A DNA stretch of 27,219 bases from a virus, in IMG/VR virus record IMGVR_UViG_3300006920_000191, positions 1 through 27,219 of that record, one strand, 5' to 3'. The notes under the pieces are model-generated. The model had not been told where the DNA came from and did not search any database. It saw only the letters and a list, made by a program, of their open reading frames with translations. The translations under genes were made by a program, and so were the position numbers. How positions within the stretch are numbered: the stretch's first letter is position 1; each line of letters opens with the position of its first letter. Positions 1 to 9,001 of this stretch are shown here, piece by piece.

Positions 1-2962
1 CTGCAGTCATATTTGAAACGTGAGAAGAGCTATCTACATCTAAAGTATATGAATCTGAACTTATTGAAGATACAGTTTGTACTAAATTTAGTACTCTAGC
101 ATTTTGTACAGTATTTGTTATTTTTACCGTTCCTCCAAAAGTACCACCACTTGTCCAAGTGTTATGTCCTGTTGTATCAATTTTGTATCGTAGAGTCCCA
201 GAAGTTGTTATATTATTAGTAGCAGTATAAAATTCTAACTGAGTAGCTGAATTAAGCTCAGACCTACCTCCTCCAATTAATACTCTTGAAGTAGAGGTAT
301 CACTTCTTCCAGAAATCAAAGCTATTGCTTGTTCTGAATTTGAGTAATGTCTACTAGCTATTCTACTATCTTTTAAAGAGTTGTCATCAGTTGTGCTAGA
401 TATTATTATTTGAGCACCTAATGCTGGACTAACTTTATTGACTTGTAGTGTATCTCCAAAACCCCCTGTTCCTGTTACGTTTAAGTTGCCCGTAATTCCT
501 GTATATCCTCTAAGGGAAAAAGAGTCATTATTAGTATTAATTTCAAGTGGAAAAGAACCTAAATTTGCATTATAAATATATAAATTATTGTTTGTTTCTT
601 TATATATCCTCCATTTACCTGTTGCGTTATCTTGAAAATGAATTCCAGTCGCTTGACCTGCACCACTTGATTTGAGTATAATTGGTGCAGCCCCTGTACC
701 TATAAATTCTGGTGCTGATATATTTACTCCAAAACTACCTGCTCCTGTTACATCTAGGTTACCTGTTACATCAATTCCGTCTTGATTTACAGCCAAGACT
801 AAATTACCAGTTCCAACTGTACCAGCTCCACCATACCAGAAATTTGCAATAGCTCCACTTCCGAATTGATGAACATGCATCGCAGTACTTGCAGAAGCTC
901 TAATAATAGAATTATAACCAGTATTTGTAAAATCTCCTTGTATAGCTTTTGTTGAAAGTGTTCCTCCAAAAACAGTTCCATAACCATCAGGGTCAATAGA
1001 TACGTTGTCACTTGTATTTCTAGAAATTAAAGCTAGATTTAATGTATCTGCATTGTTTCTTGCAGTTAGAAAGAAAGCATTTGATAAGTTTATGTTTGCA
1101 GAATTGACTGATAATGCCCCTGTTATACTTTGACCTACACTAAAATCATTATCAATATTTTTTAAAGCTACATTACTAGGTAAACTAGCTTGAGCCAAGT
1201 TAGTAAGTTGAGAACCATCTCCTATAAATTGAGTTGCTGTTACTGTTCCTGTTACATCAACACCCTCTGAGTCAACTCTAAATCTTTCTGTACCACTAAC
1301 TAAAAATCTATGTTGTGAATTGTTTAGGAAAAATAAAACTCCACTTGTATTTTGAAAATATGTATCACTACCATCGTGGTACATTATCATATCGTTTGAC
1401 GTACCTAATCCTAAATAGTTACCGCTTCCAAAATCTGGTATAGTAACACCTGAACTAGCTGTAATTAATCCTGTTACGTCTAGATTACCTGATACTTCTA
1501 CCCCTAAACTTGACGTAGATAGTCTCTGAGCACCATAATAGTACATTTTAGCTTCTCCACTTGAACCATCAGCAAAAAAGTAGTCAGCTAAAGAACCTGA
1601 ACCATTATCTGATTGTATTCTTACATCTTTATCATTTGCAAAATTTCTTATATATAAATCACCAGTTTCGTTGTCAATTCTTGCGTTTGTTCCGTCATGA
1701 AATATTTTTAAATCATCAGAATCTCCTAGATTTAGAATACTACTATCACTTAAATATATGTCTCCTGTTACGTCTAAAGCTCCTGTTATGTCTACTCCTG
1801 TTGATTCAATTCTAAGTATCTGAGAATTTGCAATATCAAATCTATGTATTGGTGCATTGTATCTTAAATAACCCCAATAATCTCCTCCAAATATTTGATA
1901 GTTTGTATTAACACTCCCAAATTGTAGCTCTCCTCGATTAGATGATGTGGCTAATTTTACCACACCTCCAATAGTTTGACCTACGCTAAAGTTATTGTCA
2001 ACATTTGTATAAGCTAAGTTATCTAAATCTGTAATAAGTTTCCCTGAGTCTACAAATTGTCCTGCTGTATCATCCCATTTAACTAAGGACTGGTCAGTTA
2101 AAGAATCTGCTCTAGTTGCTAATACTTGTGTAGTTGCTATTTCAGATGTTGATAAAGAAGCTATTTTACCTACTGTAAATCTATCTCTAACCTCATCAAA
2201 TCCAAACCAGAAGTTTTCTCCAGTACCTCTGTCTATATCAAAACCTGAATACCCTAGAGTTACTCCACCACCTACCTCACCATCGTTTAATAAAACAACA
2301 GAGTCTTCAGCATTTATTTGACCATTAACTTGTGTAACATCCCCATCAACAAATAAATCACCAGTTACTGTAACATTACCTATTACTTGACCACCAGCTT
2401 TATCAAACTTTAAATCTAAAGCTGATTGAGTTAATGTAGATATTGGTTTATTTAAGTCTGAAGTGTTATCAACATTTCCTAAACCTACTTGTGTTTTAGT
2501 TACTGAATGAGGATTATCTGTTCTAGCTTCATGAGTATCTATATCTGATTGAACTACGCCTATGGCTGTAGCTTGGGCTGTAGAAACTGGTTTATTAGCA
2601 TCTGACGTATTATCAACATTACTTAAACCAACCTGCGTTTTAGTTACACTATGTGGGTTACTTGTATCATTTAAGTGATTAGAAATATCAGTATTAACTC
2701 CAGATATAACTGAATTTAAATGAGCTAAATCAATAATTTGTTCCCATACTACACCCGTAATAGATCCTTCAGTAGGATATGATTTAAGGTAGTATATCAC
2801 ATTATCTAATACATGATGTAATTGAAATCCTAACTTAATCTGTTTACCAGTAATAAGAGCATCTCTTTCTGTATCATTAAGTATCTTATATTTAGCATCT
2901 AAGTGTTCTGAGCTAGTTGTTGCAATACCATTTAAAAATTCTAAACTTCTACTGTTTGCCAT
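1..2962 (-). CDS. Large modular tail/head fibre protein (C-terminus outside window)
   Basis: The frame is open from an ATG at 2962 to base 1, so at least 987 residues are encoded and the C-terminus is missing. The N-terminal part (about 1-95) is unique. Two copies of the phage fibre motif NPHSVTKTQVGLxNVDNTSD follow near residues 102-121 and 150-169. The rest is a string of roughly 100-residue modules separated by DVTGNLDVTG- or ITGALDVTG-like hinges, including DLKIFHDGTNARID and QFIGDGSQLTNL motifs common in marine phage fibres. Such proteins form trimeric receptor-binding fibres, often ending in a self-cleaving S74 chaperone that would lie left of base 1. The start overlaps the upstream stop (TAATG), suggesting translational coupling. 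The fibre class is well supported. Whether it is a tail or head fibre is not. Confidence 0.85.
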   Translation of the reverse strand, partial: MANSRSLEFLNGIATTSSEHLDAKYKILNDTERDALITGKQIKLGFQLHHVLDNVIYYLKSYPTEGSITGVVWEQIIDLAHLNSVISGVNTDISNHLNDTSNPHSVTKTQVGLSNVDNTSDANKPVSTAQATAIGVVQSDIDTHEARTDNPHSVTKTQVGLGNVDNTSDLNKPISTLTQSALDLKFDKAGGQVIGNVTVTGDLFVDGDVTQVNGQINAEDSVVLLNDGEVGGGVTLGYSGFDIDRGTGENFWFGFDEVRDRFTVGKIASLSTSEIATTQVLATRADSLTDQSLVKWDDTAGQFVDSGKLITDLDNLAYTNVDNNFSVGQTIGGVVKLATSSNRGELQFGSVNTNYQIFGGDYWGYLRYNAPIHRFDIANSQILRIESTGVDITGALDVTGDIYLSDSSILNLGDSDDLKIFHDGTNARIDNETGDLYIRNFANDKDVRIQSDNGSGSLADYFFADGSSGEAKMYYYGAQRLSTSSLGVEVSGNLDVTGLITASSGVTIPDFGSGNYLGLGTSNDMIMYHDGSDTYFQNTSGVLFFLNNSQHRFLVSGTERFRVDSEGVDVTGTVTATQFIGDGSQLTNLAQASLPSNVALKNIDNDFSVGQSITGALSVNSANINLSNAFFLTARNNADTLNLALISRNTSDNVSIDPDGYGTVFGGTLSTKAIQGDFTNTGYNSIIRASASTAMHVHQFGSGAIANFWYGGAGTVGTGNLVLAVNQDGIDVTGNLDVTGAGSFGVNISAPEFIGTGAAPIILKSSGAGQATGIHFQDNATGKWRIYKETNNNLYIYNANLGSFPLEINTNNDSFSLRGYTGITGNLNVTGTGGFGDTLQVNKVSPALGAQIIISSTTDDNSLKDSRIASRHYSNSEQAIALISGRSDTSTSRVLIGGGRSELNSATQLEFYTATNNITTSGTLRYKIDTTGHNTWTSGGTFGGTVKITNTVQNARVLNLVQTVSSISSDSYTLDVDSSSHVSNMTA

Positions 2963-4350
2963 TATAGTACTGTTATTTGAAATGTTGTTGGATTTGTATA
3001 ACCTAATGTTCCTGCAAATCTTGTATATTTTGTATAATTAACTCCTGCTCCTCCAGCATCGTTAACTGTTATGCTTGTATTAGAGAAATCTGAAGTTATG
3101 TCTAAATTCAAATTACCTAAGTCTATTACAGTAAATGATCCTCCTGTAGGTACATAAAAGCTAAATTCTGCCGAACTAGATCCGGCTGGGATAGTTACTA
3201 TCCATGTGCCTGTATTAGATGTGCTTAAAAAAGCTGTATCTAACGCTCTAATTGCCGTAGATGTTGTAGGTGAGTTTCCTTCGGTTCCTACATAATGAAA
3301 CCTCTTGTATAATCCAGTCATACTGAACGTTACGTTGTCCCTTGTTGTATCTGCTTTAGCGGACTCTATTGATGAAACTGTTTCGGTGCCTCCTTTATTA
3401 TCTTGATATGTTGTTACACCTGCTAGATTATTAACTTCAACCGTCCAAGTATTAGTTCCTTGGCTTATGGTATATGCAGGAAGAATAGCGTTAGTTGGGT
3501 CTGTAGGAGTGTTAGTTGTAAAAACTATACTGTTAGATGGGCTCTTAATATTTATAATACTAATCGCACCAACAACAGGTCCAGCAACCGTCTGATCTCC
3601 ATTTCTTATAATCCCTTCATCAAGCCCAACATTAATACTTTGAGTTATAGCTGTTCCAACTTCATTTGTTGTTGTGTTTTGTCCAGAAAGAGTTGTGTTA
3701 GCTGCATCATAAACATAAGCTATAACAGTTTCAAAATTCTGAAGAACTACATAGTCAGTAAGATTAAGACCTAATGCATTTAATTCACCAATTGTTGTTC
3801 CTGCAGGAATACCTCCAACATCATATGGCATAGCTAGATTGTCATCAAGATCACTATTAAATATAACCGAGTTCTGTATATCTACAAATTCTATCTTAGT
3901 TTCATCATCACTAACTTTTAGGAATAAACCAGCCTGACCATCCTTATCATCAGGAGTGTCTGTTAATCCGTCAAAAGTATATTCCAAATTTTCACATCTA
4001 GGTGAGTCGCTATTTCTAACTACAGATGAAGAAATAATTTTAGAAGCAGTTGTATTATTTAGTATCATATCAACACTGTTAAATACTCCTGGTATTCCTG
4101 AATTTTGTACAGAAAAAGAAATAAATAAAGAGCTATCAAATGTTACACTTGATGTTCCTGAAAAAGTAGAAACAACTCCATTTAAAGAATAAGAAGAGTT
4201 ATCTGCATTCTGACCTAATGATATTGATATGACATCATTGTCAGTTGCTGAAACTCTGTAGTTAAAGATTGTTGCGCAATCAGTATCTATTTGATCAATC
4301 AAGTCAAGCTTAAAATCAGCTCCTTGTATATTAAAATTAAAATTTGCCAT
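2962..4350 (-). CDS. Beta-rich virion/fibre-associated protein
   Basis: This 462-residue protein lacks membrane segments and a signal peptide and is rich in Ser, Thr, Asn and Gly, as expected for beta-structured virion proteins. Residues about 128-157 carry the phage structural motif LTDTPDDKDGQAGLFLKVS followed by IEFVD, a linker typical of tail-fibre and adhesin proteins. The C-terminal third (from about residue 290) alternates short hydrophobic strands with Gly/Thr turns. It starts immediately after the stop of the 245-residue gene (TAA then ATG, no gap) and its stop overlaps the next ATG, so the three fibre-region genes look co-translated. The exact virion position is unknown; a head or tail appendage is inferred from context. 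Confidence 0.65.
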   Translation of the reverse strand: MANFNFNIQGADFKLDLIDQIDTDCATIFNYRVSATDNDVISISLGQNADNSSYSLNGVVSTFSGTSSVTFDSSLFISFSVQNSGIPGVFNSVDMILNNTTASKIISSSVVRNSDSPRCENLEYTFDGLTDTPDDKDGQAGLFLKVSDDETKIEFVDIQNSVIFNSDLDDNLAMPYDVGGIPAGTTIGELNALGLNLTDYVVLQNFETVIAYVYDAANTTLSGQNTTTNEVGTAITQSINVGLDEGIIRNGDQTVAGPVVGAISIINIKSPSNSIVFTTNTPTDPTNAILPAYTISQGTNTWTVEVNNLAGVTTYQDNKGGTETVSSIESAKADTTRDNVTFSMTGLYKRFHYVGTEGNSPTTSTAIRALDTAFLSTSNTGTWIVTIPAGSSSAEFSFYVPTGGSFTVIDLGNLNLDITSDFSNTSITVNDAGGAGVNYTKYTRFAGTLGYTNPTTFQITVL

Positions 4351-5088
4351 TTATCCTCTATATTCTCCTGATCCTGTGTCAGAAATTTCAAACTTGAATC
4401 CTTCTAAGACCCCCTCTATTGTTAAACTATCGCTCTTGTAAATAAATAATCCTAAATCTATATCTGCAAAAGAGATTATAGCGCCGTCGAATACTTCTTT
4501 CCCATCTAACTCTAAAACACCATACAAAGGCAGTGATAAAACTTTAAGGTTTTCAGCAGAATCTCCTTCTGGGTCAGAATACGGAGGGTTTAATTGACTA
4601 GTTAATGAAGCTCTTGTAAATATAAACTCCGCACCAACCTCCACGTCAGCTTGGCCATCACCAATTATTGATGGAGCCTCATTGATGTTATCACCAACAA
4701 TAATAGAAATTACCTGTGGTTTTGATGTAAAAGTTGATGATCCTGTGTCAGAAACAGTGAATGACATATTGCCATTAACATACCCGTTAACATTATTCGA
4801 TGGAACGTATGTTAGATCTCCAGACGATATTAATGAAGACGAAACAATGTCATTAACACTTACAGGAGATCCTGTTAGATTCAAAACCCCTTCACTAGGA
4901 AGTGATGTTATCTTTATAGACTCCAAATCATCTCCTTCCGGATCTGAATAAGGAGGAGTTGTTTCTGTTGTAAAGTTATTTAATGTAAATACATGTGCTG
5001 TATTATATGGTAATGAAAGTCTTAACCATCCAGTAGAATTTGGAGGTTGATTTGTTTTAGAGTTAATACTTATTGTTAATGTGCCCAT
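4351..5088 (-). CDS. Tandem cadherin/Ig-like repeat virion protein
   Basis: The 245-residue product consists of two copies of a roughly 100-residue module. Copy one is about residues 20-132 and copy two about 145-240. Both share PPYSDPEGD, then SLP..GVL.L, then a late SDTGS motif. The pattern resembles cadherin-like or Ig-like adhesion repeats of the tandem-95/VCBS type, where the DPEGD segment often helps bind calcium. No signal peptide is present, which suits a virion decoration or fibre protein rather than a secreted adhesin. It lies just downstream of a hairpin terminator, so its expression may be uncoupled from the portal transcript. Confidence 0.6.
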   Translation of the reverse strand: MGTLTISINSKTNQPPNSTGWLRLSLPYNTAHVFTLNNFTTETTPPYSDPEGDDLESIKITSLPSEGVLNLTGSPVSVNDIVSSSLISSGDLTYVPSNNVNGYVNGNMSFTVSDTGSSTFTSKPQVISIIVGDNINEAPSIIGDGQADVEVGAEFIFTRASLTSQLNPPYSDPEGDSAENLKVLSLPLYGVLELDGKEVFDGAIISFADIDLGLFIYKSDSLTIEGVLEGFKFEISDTGSGEYRG

Positions 5089-5104
5089 ATAATTGTGTTG
5101 TAAA

Positions 5105-5133
5105 CAAAAATAGCCTTTTTGTACGAAAAAGGC
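5105..5133 (-). terminator. Rho-independent terminator after the 449-residue fibre-like gene
   Basis: On the minus strand an 8-bp stem (GCCTTTTT/AAAAAGGC, 5-nt loop) is followed by TATTTTTG, a U-rich tail. It sits between the genes at 5165 and 5088. The tail also matches the Bacteroidota -7 box TAnnTTTG, but the nearest upstream TTG is 23 nt away, so a promoter here is only weakly supported. Confidence 0.7.
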
Positions 5134-5142
5134 ATCAATGTA

Positions 5143-5156
5143 TTATAGCTAAAATG
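5143..5156. repeat. Intergenic element TTATAGCTAAAATG, copy 1
   Basis: This 14-mer is identical to 8981-8994 and shares 12 bases with 24677-24688. Both minus-block copies lie 8-9 nt after a stop codon and 55 nt before the next start. The function is unknown; a processing or regulatory site is possible. Confidence 0.5.
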
Positions 5157-5164
5157 CATATTAA

Positions 5165-6514
5165 TTACCTCTCCTCAATAAACCATTGAGAATTCAACTC
5201 TAAAGTACAGTTAGCAGTACTTGTTATATTCTCTACCTTCCAATATAAAAAATCATTTTGAGACAATTTTTGTCCAAAGGTTCCTGAATAATATGTAACA
5301 TCTCTATTCCCAGCTAATCTATCAATAGTTCTTATCTGAGAAAATTCTGAAGTTAAAGTACCTCCACTGTTTTTAATTAACGTTATCTTATACTGATCAT
5401 CTTGCAATCCTTTTAGTACAAAGTTAAATGTTATTCTAAAGTCTTTAGGATCTGTACCTAAATGTCTAAATGAATAATTAGTATTGGAGTCAAAATGTTG
5501 TAAATCTGAATTTACAAACGTCCCTAGTATTATTTCAGATGTATTGATAGATGTTATAATAGTTTCTACTTCTACGTCTAAATCCTTTAATCCTCCAATA
5601 AATGTATTACTAACTCCTATGTTATTATCCCAATCTGAAGCTAGATTACTATAGTCTATATTTGGGGTTATGTTTGAATCTTCTGAATTAGTCACACCTC
5701 CTCTAGTGATTATACATCCTTTAAGTTGAAATGTACTTGGATTTGGAAAATTAGCTGGTTCAAAGTCACAAAAAGGTTGCAACGCTCCTAAGTCAACATT
5801 CATATCAGTCAAGAATCTTGACTCCATTGTGAATGCTGTACCTGCTTTAAATAATGGTTCAACTGTAGTATTACTTATACTTCTAGTTATTGTTGTAGTG
5901 ATTCTAAATCCACCCAACCAAGTTCCATGTAAAGTTAATGATGGCGATCCACCAAACCTACCAGTTCCAGTCTCTAGTCCTTGTCTATAATTATATATAT
6001 CTCCTAATGAGGTACAGTTATTATAATTTACCCTTACGAATTCAAAGGCATTAAATCCAGTAGCATCATAAATTTGATAAACTTTACTATTTGTTCCAGA
6101 AACTTCTATATGGTAGTCACTACCTAATATATTTCCTGAACCTATTTGTTCAGTTTCAGAAATGAACATTGTGTAATTATCAGCTGTAGATATTAATCCG
6201 CTGATATCAAAAGATGATCCCTTTAGGGTTAATCCAGTTGCAGGGACTACTATTGGTTTACTTCCTATGTCCACAATTCCGTCTAAAAAATACTCTTTTG
6301 AAGAGTCTATTTTACCACATATTGTTTCAAGAAAATTATTCTGATCAACTAAAATTCTTATTCTTGAGTTGTTTATTAAAACAGGAGACCTCTCATCATT
6401 ATATAAGTACAGTAATGAATGATCTGTGGCTACATATGTAGATCCTTCAACAATATTTAAAGGTAAAGATCTTCTTTTTCCGTAATATTGATTTTGAGTT
6501 TGCTTGAAGTCCAT
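5165..6514 (-). CDS. Beta-structured fibre/spike-like virion protein next to portal
   Basis: This 449-residue protein begins MDFKQTQNQYYGKRRS and has no transmembrane segment. Residues about 60-290 contain many short beta-strand and turn units (for example GLTLKGSSFDISG, SLTLHGTWLGGF, FQLKGCIITRGG), suggesting a beta-helix or beta-solenoid. The last 120 residues (FRITFNFVLKGL to the C-terminus) resemble a jelly-roll tip. In crAss-like phages the gene directly after the portal often encodes a head fibre or appendage, so that role is proposed here from position. It starts 15 nt after the portal stop and is followed by a terminator. A host-glycan-binding spike is an alternative. No catalytic motif is recognised. 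Confidence 0.6.
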   Translation of the reverse strand: MDFKQTQNQYYGKRRSLPLNIVEGSTYVATDHSLLYLYNDERSPVLINNSRIRILVDQNNFLETICGKIDSSKEYFLDGIVDIGSKPIVVPATGLTLKGSSFDISGLISTADNYTMFISETEQIGSGNILGSDYHIEVSGTNSKVYQIYDATGFNAFEFVRVNYNNCTSLGDIYNYRQGLETGTGRFGGSPSLTLHGTWLGGFRITTTITRSISNTTVEPLFKAGTAFTMESRFLTDMNVDLGALQPFCDFEPANFPNPSTFQLKGCIITRGGVTNSEDSNITPNIDYSNLASDWDNNIGVSNTFIGGLKDLDVEVETIITSINTSEIILGTFVNSDLQHFDSNTNYSFRHLGTDPKDFRITFNFVLKGLQDDQYKITLIKNSGGTLTSEFSQIRTIDRLAGNRDVTYYSGTFGQKLSQNDFLYWKVENITSTANCTLELNSQWFIEER

Positions 6515-6529
6515 TTGTTTTAAATTACA

Positions 6530-8926
6530 TTAAGATTTATTTACAGGTTTACTTGCTTGCTTTCTTTTTATTTCAATTTCTTTATCTTTACGAGACATGT
6601 TATCATTATGCTTTGTCATATCATTAGATAACGCCTGTTTCTTGATACCAAGTTCTTGTTCAAATTTAATAAAATCATCATCATTCTCAACACCAGCATC
6701 TCCTGATTCTTTTTGAATTCTAGATGTCTCAGCAGACAATTCAGCAATATACCTTTTAGTCTCATCCTCTTTATTGAATTTAGCAAGATCTATAGCTTTT
6801 TCTTGCTCATCAAGTATCTTGGCTTGCTCAAGAGCAGCAGCATGTTGCTTACTTTCTTCTTCAGCTTGTCTAGATTGAGATTCTTTAACCTGAGCCTCAT
6901 CTTTCTCAATTAACCTCTGAATCTCTCTAATTGAAGGAGAATTATATATCTTTATAGCAGTGGAAAAGGATAGCATTTGGTTTTGCAGACCTAACTGAAC
7001 CATTCCGTCAAGTTTTTGCTGCATTTCATTTATATCATCTTCATTACTTACATTCAATCCATACTCTTCTTCAGCAAATTCATCGCCATTGATTTCCGCA
7101 ATCTGCCTAGTCATGTCGTCAGCAATATAAGAAAACTTAAGCTCTCTTCCTTTTAATGCTATTTTAGCTGTCTCTATTAATATCTGGAAACATCTTTTTT
7201 TACAGTAGTCGTGTAATGTGAACAACTCCTCTGTTATATGGTTGGACTGGCTAACAGCTCTTTCTATTCCGCCGACAGTTTCCCTATTCTCAACTTGCCC
7301 TAAACGTTGTCTAGAAACACCTGTTATTTCGTCCATTTGTGCTTTAGCAAACTCCATCATATCGATGTGTGTTTGTATAAAATCACCAACTCTTTGTTCT
7401 AAAACTCTACCAGTAGTGTTACCTACAGCTCCAGCTAGCTTTCCTTTAGCCATTCCTTTTTGCCCCTCCTTGAAACTATCTACTACAGATATTCCGGATT
7501 TACGCGCAAAATATAACCACTTAGTCACTGACCATCCTGTAGGAACTTTAGCTAAATCTAATTCAACTATTGATCCTAGATATTTACTTAAAGCCTCGTT
7601 TACTCTGTACCAAGATATGTCGTAAAGGTATTGGAAAGGCTTTGCTCTATCCACCATTGTTACAGACTCCTGATCTCCTGAATTGTATATTTGACCAACA
7701 ATTCCACAAGAATTAAATGAAGGCTCATCTATTCTATTGTATTGAACCTCTTTTGGTTTAATCTGTAAATAAGTATCTTTACCTATTTTAACACCTTTCC
7801 ACCACTGAGGAACCCATAACCACTGAACAGTCTCACCTATAGCAGCATCTGCTATGTACTCCTCACTTCTAAACTTTACTTGTTTCTTTCCTAGTTGATC
7901 AAAGTAAGTAACCTTAGCAACTTTTTTCATTGATCTCCAGAACATTCTCAATACCCTGATGTTTCCATTAGCATCAGTATAAGTATTCTTTCCATAAGAA
8001 TTTCTATCACTAAAAATACCAGTAGATTCAATATAAGTATCCATTGACTCTCTTTCAAGTAATTTTAATCCAGCAACATCATCAATAGCCTCAGTAACAC
8101 CATCTAAGTTTTTATTACCACCACTAGACATGTTTTCATCATCAAGCTTCTTAACATCTAAGTCAGATAGGTCATTGTAAAAATGATCTTGTATTTTTCC
8201 AGGTGGCCAAAAGTCATCCAATACAATAACATCTGAGTCTTCAATTTTATTAGAAAATCCAGATCTAAGTGTGTGAACTTTTATTGGATTTAATTTTTCA
8301 AAAGAAACTCTTCCGTTTACAATGTCAAACATATATATCTCCTCACCCATAATAAGGGCATCTTTGAATCCTTGCTGAAAATGCAACTTCATATCTAATT
8401 TAGCTATGTAATGCCTCATTAGTAGGTTGGCTCTTTTTTCTCTTAAATCTTGGTAATCAAAATTAATGTAATCACCATATTTCATCAACTCTTGCTCTAG
8501 CTCTTCATCTGAAACATCTGACTGAAGCATCTCATTAAGCTTCGCTTGAACAAGTTTCATTTTATCTTCTTTAATCCTAGATATTGTATCAGGATTTGTT
8601 ATCTGAACAGACCAGTCAAATTTTCTTCTCTTTTCTTCTCCAACTAGAACGTTAACCCTAGGGGTTATTATAGGGTAGTGCTGTATTGCATTAGGTACAA
8701 AGAACTTCTCTAATCCTCCCGGATTAAGAATAAGCTTCATATCCTCAACATCTGCTCTACCATTATATAGATTAAGGTTGATTACTTTATTTTTTACTTT
8801 TCTCCTAACAGCAGAGTTGTTTAAATAACTATTGTTATCCGCCCAGTCCAAGTGCTCTTTTCTCCACACTTTTGTTTTCCTTTTAAAAGGTATTTTCTGT
8901 TTAGGGAAGTTTTTTGTTTCTGACAT
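6530..8926 (-). CDS. Portal protein (crAss-like type)
   Basis: The 798-residue protein follows the large terminase, the usual portal position. Residues 1-450 form the clip/wing part, with PIITPRVNVLVGEEKRRKFDW near 85-105. A conserved block DLAKVPTGWSVTKWLYFARK (about 457-476) is followed by VVDSFKEGQKG, and a helix-rich stem region with MDEITGVSRQRLGQVENRET lies near 531-550, a segment seen across phage portals. The C-terminus from about residue 670 is highly charged (Glu, Lys, Gln) and likely coiled coil, fitting barrel or tail-side structures. The portal forms the dodecameric DNA channel at the capsid vertex and binds TerL during packaging. A segment (457-490) is repeated in the small protein at 20954-21202. 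Confidence 0.88.
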   Translation of the reverse strand: MSETKNFPKQKIPFKRKTKVWRKEHLDWADNNSYLNNSAVRRKVKNKVINLNLYNGRADVEDMKLILNPGGLEKFFVPNAIQHYPIITPRVNVLVGEEKRRKFDWSVQITNPDTISRIKEDKMKLVQAKLNEMLQSDVSDEELEQELMKYGDYINFDYQDLREKRANLLMRHYIAKLDMKLHFQQGFKDALIMGEEIYMFDIVNGRVSFEKLNPIKVHTLRSGFSNKIEDSDVIVLDDFWPPGKIQDHFYNDLSDLDVKKLDDENMSSGGNKNLDGVTEAIDDVAGLKLLERESMDTYIESTGIFSDRNSYGKNTYTDANGNIRVLRMFWRSMKKVAKVTYFDQLGKKQVKFRSEEYIADAAIGETVQWLWVPQWWKGVKIGKDTYLQIKPKEVQYNRIDEPSFNSCGIVGQIYNSGDQESVTMVDRAKPFQYLYDISWYRVNEALSKYLGSIVELDLAKVPTGWSVTKWLYFARKSGISVVDSFKEGQKGMAKGKLAGAVGNTTGRVLEQRVGDFIQTHIDMMEFAKAQMDEITGVSRQRLGQVENRETVGGIERAVSQSNHITEELFTLHDYCKKRCFQILIETAKIALKGRELKFSYIADDMTRQIAEINGDEFAEEEYGLNVSNEDDINEMQQKLDGMVQLGLQNQMLSFSTAIKIYNSPSIREIQRLIEKDEAQVKESQSRQAEEESKQHAAALEQAKILDEQEKAIDLAKFNKEDETKRYIAELSAETSRIQKESGDAGVENDDDFIKFEQELGIKKQALSNDMTKHNDNMSRKDKEIEIKRKQASKPVNKS

Positions 8927-8980
8927 ATCTAAATTAATTATGTAAATTTAATCAATATATTTAATTTTCTTTTAATTTTC

Positions 8981-8994
8981 TTATAGCTAAAATG
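8981..8994. repeat. Intergenic element TTATAGCTAAAATG, copy 2
   Basis: Identical to 5143-5156. It sits between the TerL stop and the portal start, 55 nt upstream of the portal ATG, the same spacing as copy 1 has to its downstream gene. Confidence 0.5.
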
Positions 8995-9001
8995 ATTGAA
9001 A

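Noticed and set aside
3460-4951. Plus-strand frames opposite the fibre-region genes
   Set aside because: Antisense to coupled minus-strand genes and without start context or homology.
6713-7625. Plus-strand frames opposite the portal gene
   Set aside because: They are antisense shadows of a well-supported 798-residue portal, with hydrophobic low-complexity translations.
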